A DNA stretch of 64,000 nucleotides from DASXZH01 sp963829965 (GTDB taxonomy: Bacteria; Armatimonadota; Fimbriimonadia; Fimbriimonadales; Fimbriimonadaceae): NCBI GenBank assembly GCA_963829965.1, contig CAWHLK010000044.1, positions 167,286-231,285 of the forward strand, in the 5' to 3' direction. The notes beneath the pieces are model-generated. The model made no database searches. It saw nothing but the letters and a program-made list of their open reading frames with translations, and had not been told where the DNA came from. The position numbers were made by a program, and so were the translations under genes. Below are positions 53,427 through 61,343 of the stretch, piece by piece (within the stretch, counting starts at the first letter, position 1; each line of letters opens with the position of its first letter).

Positions 53427-53858
53427 TCACGCTCGCCCGTACTTCAACGCGAAACTCCAAAACGCGGGCCACCAAATCAGGTCGTTGGTCAACAGCGTCC
53501 AACCGAACGACCACGGCAGCTCGCCGCGCAACGCAAAGAACAAAAACCCAACCGGCCCAAACGTCTTTCCCGCCAGTCCAATCCAAATCAACCCCGCGTA
53601 GCGCTTTGGATCCCGCGCCAGCAAATAATAGCCGTAAGCAAACGTGCCGACGACCATTCCGAGACATTGAAAAATGGGCATAGGCTGCACCTGTTTCATG
53701 TGCAGCGCTTGGCAAACCGCGCTAGGCGCGAAGATAACAACCAGTCCCCAAACCAGGTTGTAAACCGTGGCTGCATAAAACCAGGCTCGATACCCCTTCA
53801 ATATATCAGGCGTTTGCAGTTGAGACCTTCCCACCCCGTGCGGATCCGAGCCCGTCAC
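53427..53858 (-). CDS. Small four-helix membrane protein of unknown function
   Basis: A 143-residue protein. Four hydrophobic segments ('AATVYNLVWGLVVIFAPSAV', 'CLGMVVGTFAYGYYLLARDP', 'YAGLIWIGLAGKTFGPVGF', 'LTNDLIWWPAFWSFALKYG'). The Trp- and Tyr-rich pattern with 'NLVWG', 'ARDP.R...' and 'KT.GP..F' is that of a conserved hypothetical membrane family found in several phyla. Role unknown. Intact, 19 nt from the neighbour at its 3' side. Confidence 0.65.
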   Translation of the reverse strand: MTGSDPHGVGRSQLQTPDILKGYRAWFYAATVYNLVWGLVVIFAPSAVCQALHMKQVQPMPIFQCLGMVVGTFAYGYYLLARDPKRYAGLIWIGLAGKTFGPVGFLFFALRGELPWSFGWTLLTNDLIWWPAFWSFALKYGRA

Positions 53859-53882
53859 GCGTCACATGTTACTCGTCACCCA

Positions 53883-54683
53883 TCAATGCGGGCCGTCGAA
53901 GCCGGTTCCGCAAGGGCTGCCCATTTCTGACTCTTCGTTGTTAAACTCTTCGCCGTTCATGCGAATCAGCGGGTTGTAGAACCCGGCCGACTTTGTCGAT
54001 CGCCCGCCAATGTAATGGCAAATGAAAGAGCGCCTGCAGCGGTCTTTGGAGACATTGGGGCCGCTGCCGTGGATGGTGTGTCCGCCAAAAAACAACACGT
54101 CGCCCGCTTTCATGCGCATTGTGACTTCTCGGTAGCCCTCAGGAGTTTCCACAAAGTGGTTGCTGAAGGACACCGCCTCGTCGGCGGTGCCAGGGCATTT
54201 TAGATCCAGATTGTTCGATTCGGAAACCAAAACCAGGCAGCCGTTTTCCTCGTCGCAATCGTCGATGGCGACCCAGGCGGCGATGCAACCGTTGGTATCC
54301 TCCGCCTGTAAATACAGGTTGTCCTGATGCGGCGCCTGCCCCTTGGTGCCGGGCGGCTTCCAGTAGTACATGGTTTGGGCGGCGATGGTTTCGTCCGCCA
54401 GCAAAACGCCAATCAATTCGCAAATCCGCGGGTCCAATCAATAGCGCCGGCTCGAAGCATCGAACCGGTGCGGGTGGATCACGCGCGGATAGTTTTGGTC
54501 GAAGTTGTTAAAGTAGGTATCGCCCTTGCGCTCGAAGTAGCCGGGCACGCCGTTGAACCAAATCTCCTCAAACCGCGCCTTGATCGCCTCAACTTCGTCG
54601 GGAGGGATCAGGCCCCGCGCGACGGCAAAGCCGTCGCGGTCGAAGTCCTGCTTTAGCATACTGGATTCAACGTCTTGGATCAT
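53883..54683 (-). CDS. Phytanoyl-CoA dioxygenase-family protein with in-frame TGA
   Basis: 266 residues if the stop is read through. The part before the stop starts 'LKQDFDRDGFAVARGLIPPD' and the part after holds 'AAQTMYYWKPPGTKGQAPHQ', the iron ligands His-x-Asp in 'APHQDNLYL', 'IDDCDEENGCLVLVSESNN' and the far His in 'FFGGHTIHGSGPNVS' with Arg in 'RRSFICHYI'. Both halves are in the same frame, split only by TGA at 54438-54440 ('DASSRRY' stop 'LDPRICELI'). The family oxidises substrates with Fe(II) and 2-oxoglutarate. The break is at a non-catalytic spot, so it is a point mutation or base error. It overlaps the DinB gene by 4 nt. Confidence 0.72.
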
Positions 54684-55159
54684 TCGCTTGGGAGGTGGAA
54701 TTCCATGTCGCCTGTGGCCATCTGGATCGCGTTGACCTGGCCGCCGTGGTAGGCGATATTTCCAAGGCTGAGCATAAGAAGGAGGGCTCCGGGCGTCGGA
54801 CCCCAGGGCATTGGGAATTCCTTGGCAAACACGGAATCATCGGAGGCGCGCAATGTGCTTGCGTAGGTCTTCACCGCTTTCTGAAGGTCGTCGCAGGCCT
54901 CGTCTGCATTGGAGTAGGTCGGGCTCTCGCCGCCCGGCGCTTCGCCCTTGATCGCTGCGCTGATGTTGCGAAGCACCGTCGCGCATTCGGCAGTTTGCTC
55001 CAGAGCCGTGCGGCAAACCTTGTTGCCGTCAATCGTGGGAGCCCAGTCGAGCTTGTTGGGATCCGTGGTCTTCACCCAATGACAATAAAAATGGCTGGTC
55101 ATCTCGGCAAGCCTGGCGTGCCATTCTAGAGCGGACATAGTTGCGGTTGCTTCCATCAC
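54680..55159 (-). CDS. DinB-superfamily protein
   Basis: A 159-residue helical bundle. 'WHARLAEMTSHFYCHWVKTT' and 'YHGGQVNAIQMATGD' carry the histidines expected at the metal site of DinB/YfiT-like proteins; the middle has 'FAKEFPMPWGPTPGALLLML'. Members include metal-dependent thiol transferases and hydrolases, but most are uncharacterised. ATGA-coupled to the dioxygenase-like gene behind it. The 168-nt gap to the next gene has no clear element. Confidence 0.75.
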   Translation of the reverse strand: MMEATATMSALEWHARLAEMTSHFYCHWVKTTDPNKLDWAPTIDGNKVCRTALEQTAECATVLRNISAAIKGEAPGGESPTYSNADEACDDLQKAVKTYASTLRASDDSVFAKEFPMPWGPTPGALLLMLSLGNIAYHGGQVNAIQMATGDMEFHLPSE

Positions 55160-55327
55160 CGCATTTTATCAGAAGCGGAGGGTCAGGGTGCATTGATTAA
55201 TCAAGTTCTAGCCTCCGGTTAAAAGCGCGGATTATGGCGAATCGCGCCAGGCCCAAAAGGGCTCCGGCTAAGGAGTAACGGGTTTAGTAGTAGGGCGCTG
55301 TCATCTTGAGTCGGCCTCCAAGGCGCA

Positions 55328-57025
55328 TCAGTTCTTTTTAGCCCCGACTCTCATATGACGGTTTCTGCGCGCGGTCATCGGAACCAGAGGTAAGGAAGGG
55401 TCGTAGCTCGCATCAACCCAGCCGTCCAAGATCATCGCTTCCAGGGCAGAAGAGGAAGGGCCAAGAACTTCGCTAAGGAAAACCTTGTCGTCCTTGTTAT
55501 CCTCCTTCAACTTGTTTAATCTTGTTAAGATTCCGGGCAGCCGGCTTTCGCGCTGCAGGATCTCGATCCAGAGCTCGAAGACGCCCCGGATTGGCAAAAG
55601 GTTTTTGCCGCGCAAGTAACCGGGATCCCGCATGACCTTTCCATCAAAATAGATAGCGCGCTCATGCCAAACCGCGCCTTCGAGATTTAGCTTGAAGATA
55701 TTGTTCTTCGAGAGCGGTGAGGTTGGCGTCCCCCCGTACAAGAACTCCGCGAAGTCCCGAATTCCGGCAACCTCAATGCCTCCGTTGCCGATGAAGAGAT
55801 CTTCATCGATGAAGCCACCTTGCGCAAGCCAACGCCAAGCTTGGTCGGGATCGAGTTCCAGCCCGCTGTCCTTTGCGATCTGGGATGTGAACTCCTTCAA
55901 GTCACTAAACTGCGCGTTCGCCGTGTACCAGTAGTCAGCGAAGCGGATATGGTTGCGAATACGCCTTTCCAGACGCCGCTCATAAGATTGTTTCAGCCAT
56001 TCCGAATCCAATTGGCCTCGGTCCAGTTCGAGGATTGTGAACGCAACTTCGCGGGAGGCTGCATGGGTGATAGTAAGGCCGGCTGCGAGAATCGGGTCGG
56101 CAAAACCTGAAGACTCGCCGGCCAAGATCCAGTTCTCGCCATATTGCCTGCTTGAAACGAATGACCAGTCCTTGGTCGTCGAAAACTTCATTTCTCGCTT
56201 GGCATTGGCCAAAAGCGCGGCGATTCGCTCTTCCTCTCCGAGCGCTTTCTCATACATCTGTTCGGCGGTCATGCCGCTTCGCTTGAAATACTCGGCCGGC
56301 GTCACGAATCCGACGCTTGTCCGATCTGGCCGAATTGGGATGAACCAAATCCAGCCGTATCCGAGGCTCATCACTTGAACGCGGGTTCCGCTCTTGCCGA
56401 TTGTCTCCGCCCACGCTGCATCCTGCCAATAATCCCAAAAAGCGACATTCTGCAGGTTCGTTGGATATTCGACTTTAACGCCCATTGCTCGGCGAAGAAT
56501 CCCCGAATGCCCCGAGGCATCGACGTAGTGGCGAGCGTGGACGGTTTCCTGACCCTCCACTTGCAGACCTGTTACGCGATCTCCATGGCGCTCCACTTTG
56601 GTGACCTTCGCCTCTTCGAAGACCGAGGCTCCCAGCGACTCCGCATGTCGTAGCAAAATGTCGTCGTAGGTCGCCCGGTCGACTTGCATTGCCGTGTTGC
56701 GACGCTGCCCCTCGAAATTCGCGGGCCGCTGATCTTCGACAAACTCGTCACCAAGGAACGAGAAAAACCAGAGCTCGGACTCTTTGCCCCAACGGTAGGT
56801 TGCGCCGATCTTAATGGGGAAACCGGCAGCCTCGACCTTCTCCCAACACCCCATTTCGTTCAGAACGTAAGATACGTGCGGCAGCTGGCTTTCGCCAACG
56901 TGGTCTCGCGGGAATTTCTCACGTTCGAAGATCGCCACTTTATAGTGGGGCGCATATTTTAAAATGAGGGAGGCAACGGTCGAACCGGCGGGGCCGCCGC
57001 CAATAATTGCGACATCGTAGTCCAT
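55328..57025 (-). CDS. Flavin-dependent halogenase-like oxidoreductase
   Basis: A 565-residue flavoprotein. FAD-binding 'DVAIIGGGPAGSTVASLIL', then 'FEREKFPRDHVGESQLPHVS', 'EAAGFPIKIGATYRWGKESE' (Lys72 at the place of the halogenase catalytic lysine), 'YVDASGHSG', 'GYGWIWFIPIRPDRTSVGF' (the G-W-x-W-x-I-P element) and 'WILAGESSGFADPILAAGL'. This is the CmlS-like halogenase / geranylgeranyl-reductase superfamily. Halogenation, hydroxylation or plain oxidation cannot be told apart by reading. The long C-terminal part (about 380-565) is a family-specific lid. Transcribed alone; it could tailor a natural product. Confidence 0.8.
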   Translation of the reverse strand: MDYDVAIIGGGPAGSTVASLILKYAPHYKVAIFEREKFPRDHVGESQLPHVSYVLNEMGCWEKVEAAGFPIKIGATYRWGKESELWFFSFLGDEFVEDQRPANFEGQRRNTAMQVDRATYDDILLRHAESLGASVFEEAKVTKVERHGDRVTGLQVEGQETVHARHYVDASGHSGILRRAMGVKVEYPTNLQNVAFWDYWQDAAWAETIGKSGTRVQVMSLGYGWIWFIPIRPDRTSVGFVTPAEYFKRSGMTAEQMYEKALGEEERIAALLANAKREMKFSTTKDWSFVSSRQYGENWILAGESSGFADPILAAGLTITHAASREVAFTILELDRGQLDSEWLKQSYERRLERRIRNHIRFADYWYTANAQFSDLKEFTSQIAKDSGLELDPDQAWRWLAQGGFIDEDLFIGNGGIEVAGIRDFAEFLYGGTPTSPLSKNNIFKLNLEGAVWHERAIYFDGKVMRDPGYLRGKNLLPIRGVFELWIEILQRESRLPGILTRLNKLKEDNKDDKVFLSEVLGPSSSALEAMILDGWVDASYDPSLPLVPMTARRNRHMRVGAKKN

Positions 57026-57146
57026 TTAAAGCTGTAACAACAATCTAACGAAATAAGGTCCGTAAAATTGTTGCTACAACATCCGGGTGGAACTGGAGGT
57101 CGGCGCACTCGCGTTGCGCTCTTCCGTGCGAACTCTCATCCGCAGT

Positions 57147-58565
57147 TCAATACCGGTAATGATCCGGCTTATAGGGGCCTTCTTTTGCTACTCCGATGTA
57201 TTTCGCCTGGTCGGTCGAGAGTTCGGTCAGTTCCGCGTCCAGCTTCTTAAGCTGCAAGCGGGCCACCTTCTCATCCAAATGCTTCGGCAGAACATACACG
57301 CCCGGCGCATACTCACCCGCCTTGGTGAAGAGTTCTATCTGGGCGAGAACCTGGTTGCTGAAGCTGGAACTCATCACGTATGACGGATGCCCCGTGCCGC
57401 AGCCAAGATTCACCAATCGCCCCTTCGCAAGCAAAATGATCCGCTTGCCGTCGGGGAAGATCACGTGATCCACCTGGGGCTTGATCTCTTCCCATTCGCA
57501 GTGCTTTTCCAGCGAAGCAACATCGATCTCGCTATCGAAGTGGCCGATGTTGCATACGATGGCCTGGTCTTTCATCTTCTTCAGATGCTCGTATTGGATA
57601 ACGTGGTAGTTGCCGGTCGCGCTTACAAAGATGTCAGCCTTGTCCGCAGCGTAATCCATGGTCACCACTTTGTAGCCTTCCATGGCGGCCTGAAGCGCGC
57701 AGATCGGGTCGATTTCGGTAACCCAAACCTGTGCATGAAGCGCTCGCAATGCTGAAGACGAGCCTTTGCCCACGTCGCCGTAACCGCAAACTACCGCGAT
57801 TTTGCCCGCGATCATCACGTCGGTGGCGCGCTTGATGCCGTCTACCAAACTCTCGCGGCAACCATACAAGTTGTCGAACTTGCTCTTGGTGACCGAATCG
57901 TTCACGTTGAAGCAGGCGAACGGCAGCTTGCCCTCCTTCATCAGGCTGTAGAGCCGGTGAACGCCGGTGGTGGTCTCTTCGCTGACGCCCTTGATGTTGT
58001 CCCGGATCTTGCTGTAGTAGCCGGGCTTTTCTGCGAGGCGCTTTTTTATGGCGGCGTAAAGAACGGATTCCTCAGTGTTCGTGGGGTTCGCAATCACGGA
58101 TGGGTCGGTTTCCGCCTGGCTGCCGAGAAGAACGAGGAGGGTGGCGTCGCCCCCATCGTCCAGGATCATATTCGGCGTGCCGCCGTCCTGCCACTCCATG
58201 ATGCGGTGGGTGTAATCCCAATAATCCTCCAGCGATTCGCCCTTGAATGCGAAGACAGGCACGCCGTTATCGGCGATGGCGGCGGCGGCGTGGTCCTGGG
58301 TGCTGAAGATGTTGCAACTTGCCCATCGTACTTCCGCGCCGAGCGCGACAAGGGTCTCGATGAGCACCGCAGTCTGGATGGTCATGTGCAGCGAGCCGGC
58401 AATGCGCGCGCCGGTAAGCGGCTTGCTCTTCGCGAACTCTTCTCGGATGGCCATTAGACCAGGCATCTCGGTTTCGGCGATGCGGATCTCTTTGTGCCCC
58501 CATCCTGCGAGGGAGAGATCGGCGACTTCGAAGTCAGTTTTGATCGGATTTATAGTTGTCCCCAT
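57147..58565 (-). CDS. ahcY: S-adenosylhomocysteine hydrolase
   Basis: 472 residues from ATG 58565, preceded by GAAGGAG. Family motifs are 'ARIAGSLHMTIQTAVLIETL', 'WASCNIFSTQDHAAAAIA', 'FACFNVNDSVTKSKFDNLYG' (catalytic Lys), the NAD loop 'VCGYGDVGKGSSSALRAL', 'ICNIGHFDSEIDV' and the closing 'GVAKEGPYKPDHYRY'. It splits SAH into homocysteine and adenosine and so keeps methyltransferases running. It has an SAH riboswitch with a terminator in its leader (58596-58682). Normal length for the bacterial type with the long insert. Confidence 0.96.
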   Translation of the reverse strand: MGTTINPIKTDFEVADLSLAGWGHKEIRIAETEMPGLMAIREEFAKSKPLTGARIAGSLHMTIQTAVLIETLVALGAEVRWASCNIFSTQDHAAAAIADNGVPVFAFKGESLEDYWDYTHRIMEWQDGGTPNMILDDGGDATLLVLLGSQAETDPSVIANPTNTEESVLYAAIKKRLAEKPGYYSKIRDNIKGVSEETTTGVHRLYSLMKEGKLPFACFNVNDSVTKSKFDNLYGCRESLVDGIKRATDVMIAGKIAVVCGYGDVGKGSSSALRALHAQVWVTEIDPICALQAAMEGYKVVTMDYAADKADIFVSATGNYHVIQYEHLKKMKDQAIVCNIGHFDSEIDVASLEKHCEWEEIKPQVDHVIFPDGKRIILLAKGRLVNLGCGTGHPSYVMSSSFSNQVLAQIELFTKAGEYAPGVYVLPKHLDEKVARLQLKKLDAELTELSTDQAKYIGVAKEGPYKPDHYRY

Positions 58566-58595
58566 TTTTTGGCTTTCTCCTTCGGCCCCTTGCGC

Positions 58596-58631
58596 AAAAA
58601 AAGAGCGCTCGTGAGCCGTTCTCACGAGCGC
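58596..58631 (-). terminator. Riboswitch-controlled intrinsic terminator of ahcY
   Basis: On the minus strand GCGCTCGTGAG (58631-58621) and CTCACGAGCGC (58615-58605) form an 11-bp stem with a 5-nt loop, followed by TC and seven T (58602-58596). Its 5' arm overlaps the last aptamer strand of the SAH riboswitch. Bound SAH should therefore stop the terminator from forming and turn ahcY on. Confidence 0.85.
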
Positions 58632-58682
58632 CGTTAAATCGCTGAGCCTGGCGCCTCTCTGCGCTGCAACGCTCCTCAGCTT
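58619..58682 (-). promoter_or_regulatory. SAH (S-adenosylhomocysteine) riboswitch aptamer
   Basis: The minus strand reads GCTGAGGAGCGTTGCAGCGC, then AGAGAGGCGCCAGGCTCAGC and, after GATTTAA, CGGCGCTC. P1 is GCTGAG with CTCAGC, P2 is GCGC with GCGC round AGAGAG, and the pseudoknot-like helix pairs GAGCG with CGCTC. The conserved words 'GAGGAGCG.TGC', 'GCCAGGCTC' and 'AACGGCGCTC' are those of the SAH riboswitch class. It lies directly before ahcY. Confidence 0.9.
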
Positions 58683-58814
58683 TGTTTATTTTACCAACAG
58701 AATTTGCTGAACTTGCTTCAGAATAGCCGAATTAGTACACCAACAGCGATCTTCCTGAGAACTATTTCAGGCAGTACGCTTGACATCGTTCTGCCGCTCC
58801 TGCTAAGGTGCCGC

Positions 58815-59978
58815 ATGAGTAAGTTCCCAAAAGTTGTTGTTCCATTTCTTTGCGCCGTTGTGTTCGTGTATGCTCTTGCCAACAACAGACCGGCCAGAGA
58901 TAGAACCGATCCCTCTTGCTTTGGTCCAGATATTAAAAAGAGCGTCGTTTGCCCAGGCGAGGATGTTGATGCAGTTTCGGCCATAGACACTCCGTCAACA
59001 CGCGCATGGCAACTCTTTGCGGAACTCAACCAACCTATGTTCCCTCGTAGCAGGACTGATCATAGAAGGGTCTGGGAAACATGGAAACGTGCGAACGATG
59101 ACTGGGTTCCAGCGGAAACGATCTACGAAGCGGATGGAAGCGAGCCACCTATTTGGAAGGTGGTCGAAGAACGATCACCAGTCAAATTCCTGGATCCCAA
59201 TTTCCAGCTTGAACCCTCCTCGAGTTGGCAGGAAATGATCGCGGATGACCGACCCCAGCTTACGGCAGGGCCTATCGACGGATTTGAGATGAGGACCAAC
59301 CGGCCAGCCTTCAACTACATCCGGGGCCATAAACTATACAACCTAGAAGGTCAGTTCGCTTTTGCGTCCAGGCACCCTGTAGATTTCCCCCTGGGTTCAA
59401 AGGAGGTTAAGGCGTCATGGTGGCCGGCTGACCGCGTTCAACATCCAAGCGATTACTACACGACTGAGGCCTACGGCAAAACCTACGTCCTTTTGGGGCT
59501 TCACATACTGACCAAGGATATCCCGAATTGGTTTTGGGCCAGCTTTATCCATAAAAACTGGATTAACGACGTCCAGGCACCACACAGACCGCTGGACCTC
59601 GCCAAAGATCAGCATGTTCCGGATTCGCTCACCAGTCCATGTTTTAAGAACTACAGGCTGCTGGCCCAGCGCGTTGCAGGCAGTGGCGGCCCATACCACA
59701 GCCAGGGGCAGGGGGCCCAAATTGACTGGATCGATCGGACCGGCAGAGCAACGCTACTTGGAAACCCCACGATTGAGAAAGCCGGCGCAGATCAGGCTTC
59801 ATGCATAAACTGTCATGCTCGAGCTGCAATCGCTTTCGATGGGCAAAACTATTCCTTCATGGACCAGGATTCGACGGCTTCAGGTCCAATCGACCCCTCC
59901 TTGTTTTACGGCGCAATGAAATTCTATTCGCTCGATTTCGTCTGGTCCTTGAAGTTCGCAAATAGTCGGAAACATTGA
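58815..59978 (+). CDS. Secreted single-haem cytochrome c-type protein
   Basis: 387 residues from ATG 58815. An N-terminal hydrophobic segment ('VVVPFLCAVVFVYALAN') exports or anchors it. One haem c motif stands near the C-terminus, 'SCINCHARAAIAF'. The middle holds many aromatic residues ('NWFWASFIHKNWINDVQAPH', 'SGGPYHSQGQGAQIDWIDRT'). The gene context gives no redox partner. Similar single-CXXCH proteins with a long leading domain are mostly uncharacterised. It converges with the borosin-like methyltransferase gene. Confidence 0.75.
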   Translation: MSKFPKVVVPFLCAVVFVYALANNRPARDRTDPSCFGPDIKKSVVCPGEDVDAVSAIDTPSTRAWQLFAELNQPMFPRSRTDHRRVWETWKRANDDWVPAETIYEADGSEPPIWKVVEERSPVKFLDPNFQLEPSSSWQEMIADDRPQLTAGPIDGFEMRTNRPAFNYIRGHKLYNLEGQFAFASRHPVDFPLGSKEVKASWWPADRVQHPSDYYTTEAYGKTYVLLGLHILTKDIPNWFWASFIHKNWINDVQAPHRPLDLAKDQHVPDSLTSPCFKNYRLLAQRVAGSGGPYHSQGQGAQIDWIDRTGRATLLGNPTIEKAGADQASCINCHARAAIAFDGQNYSFMDQDSTASGPIDPSLFYGAMKFYSLDFVWSLKFANSRKH

Positions 59979-60009
59979 CTCTCCGGAGCGCCATCTGACG
60001 TTAGTGACC

Positions 60010-60723
60010 TTAGGTTTTCGCTGGAAATGCCACCAGTGTGCTCTTGTCCGAAAAATCGGTTCTTTTCAGTTCTCTGAGCGTCGCCAGTTCAGTTTTCGGT
60101 GCAACGAAGGGGTACTCGGAAGCCTCGTATATCAGAAACTCGTGCTCCGAACTATATGTTGCCCCTAATAGGTCTTTCAATTTTTCGAACCCGGCCATAG
60201 GATAGGCGGGTAGGCATTGAAGATCCCCAATGAGGCCCGTCTGCCAGAGAATTAGAAAGGCCCGCGGATTAATGGCAGGCATTGATTCAATGAATTGTGT
60301 GGCTTCGTATGATTGCCAGCCCGTTTCAGACGGGTCTATCTCGATGTCAGCAAATAGACAGTCCTCCGCTGAAATGCCAGGTAGGACGACGACCCGAAAT
60401 CCCTCACGGCGTGCCATGTTGGCCGCGTCACGTGATGGGCGGACAAATAAATTGGGATGGCCATAGAAGACCATGCAGACTGACTTTCCACTTCGGACCG
60501 CGTCTATGGTCGTGTCCACCATTTCAGCGTAAGTCGTCCGGCGTTCTTTGCCGTACTGATAGTAGCCGCTAAGACTCTGAGTATTGCTATTTAAGCCCAA
60601 CAACACCCCCATCATGACCTGATTCGGGACGATGGCGTAGACTACGTCAGCTGCCTTGATGACCGCCTGCGCCTCAATGGTCAGCTGACCAATACGAATG
60701 CCGGTCCCAACGATGGTCAACAT
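60010..60723 (-). CDS. Borosin-type (OphMA-like) peptide alpha-N-methyltransferase
   Basis: 237 residues from ATG 60723. It has the tetrapyrrole-methylase fold with residues specific to the fungal backbone N-methyltransferase OphMA and bacterial split borosin enzymes: 'LTIVGTGIRIGQLTIEAQ' at the start, 'YYQYGKERRTTYAEM' (Tyr54, Tyr55, Tyr57, Arg61, Arg62, Tyr65 in the place of the catalytic Tyr/Arg cluster), 'VFYGHPNLFV' (85-94), 'LPGISAEDCLFADIEIDPS' (114-132) and 'YEATQF'. In borosins this enzyme methylates backbone amides of a precursor peptide. The fungal enzyme carries the core on its own C-terminus; here the C-terminus is short, so the substrate must be separate. The gene 10 nt upstream is the obvious candidate. 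Confidence 0.8.
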   Translation of the reverse strand: MLTIVGTGIRIGQLTIEAQAVIKAADVVYAIVPNQVMMGVLLGLNSNTQSLSGYYQYGKERRTTYAEMVDTTIDAVRSGKSVCMVFYGHPNLFVRPSRDAANMARREGFRVVVLPGISAEDCLFADIEIDPSETGWQSYEATQFIESMPAINPRAFLILWQTGLIGDLQCLPAYPMAGFEKLKDLLGATYSSEHEFLIYEASEYPFVAPKTELATLRELKRTDFSDKSTLVAFPAKT

Positions 60724-60733
60724 CAAGCCAGAA

Positions 60734-61183
60734 TTATTTCTTCTTGGACTGAGGGCAGGATGACGGCTGCCACGTGCTATAACACACAGCGTCGGTGCCC
60801 AGTTTGTTATTAACCTTTAAATTCACCAGTTTGCCGGTACCGTCTGTAAACACAGCGTTCGATCCAGTGGGCAGATTGGCTTTCTTCGCTTGGTAATAGT
60901 ACGAGAGGTCTTGATAAATGCTAAGGATTAGGGTATCAGCACCAGCACTTATCAGATAGGCGTGCCAAGCAATGTACATTAAATCGGCTAAAGGATCGTA
61001 GTACTCCTCGTTCACCATCCCATTGTAAATCTTGCCGTTATCAAAAGCCGTTCCTTGTATCGCTGCTTTCCAAAGGCCCAGCGAAGCTTGATTAAGCGGC
61101 GGGCCCACTGCAGGCGGCTGGCCTGGGCTTACCTTCTTCCCAACCCCTTTGCTTGAACCTGTTTTGGATTTTTCTCTGGCCAT
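60734..61183 (-). CDS. Unknown 149-residue protein, candidate methyltransferase substrate or partner
   Basis: ATG 61183 with ribosome site TAAGG eight bases before it; GTG 61201 would add six residues. A Lys/Ser/Gly-rich start (1-25) leads to helices ('SLGLWKAAIQGTAFDNG', 'EEYYDPLADLMYIAWHAYLI' and 'TLILSIYQDLSYYYQAKKAN'), then a beta-like tail ('SNAVFTDGTGKLVNLKVNN') ending 'DAVCYSTWQPSSCPQSKKK'. The tail after the helical part could be a modified core, and two Cys frame it. No family recognised. Position directly before the borosin-like gene is the main evidence for a role as precursor. Confidence 0.6.
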   Translation of the reverse strand: MAREKSKTGSSKGVGKKVSPGQPPAVGPPLNQASLGLWKAAIQGTAFDNGKIYNGMVNEEYYDPLADLMYIAWHAYLISAGADTLILSIYQDLSYYYQAKKANLPTGSNAVFTDGTGKLVNLKVNNKLGTDAVCYSTWQPSSCPQSKKK

Positions 61184-61343
61184 TTTTAATACCTTACTCA
61201 CTAGTATGCAAGGAAATGAAACTCAAAAGCTAATGGAAACCCATTTTGCGCCCTATCTTCATTACATGTGGGAGCGACTGTTCTGATGTCCCACAAATGA
61301 CTCCGGTATGGTCTCAGATTGTGGAGCGGCGCACGTTGGGCAC

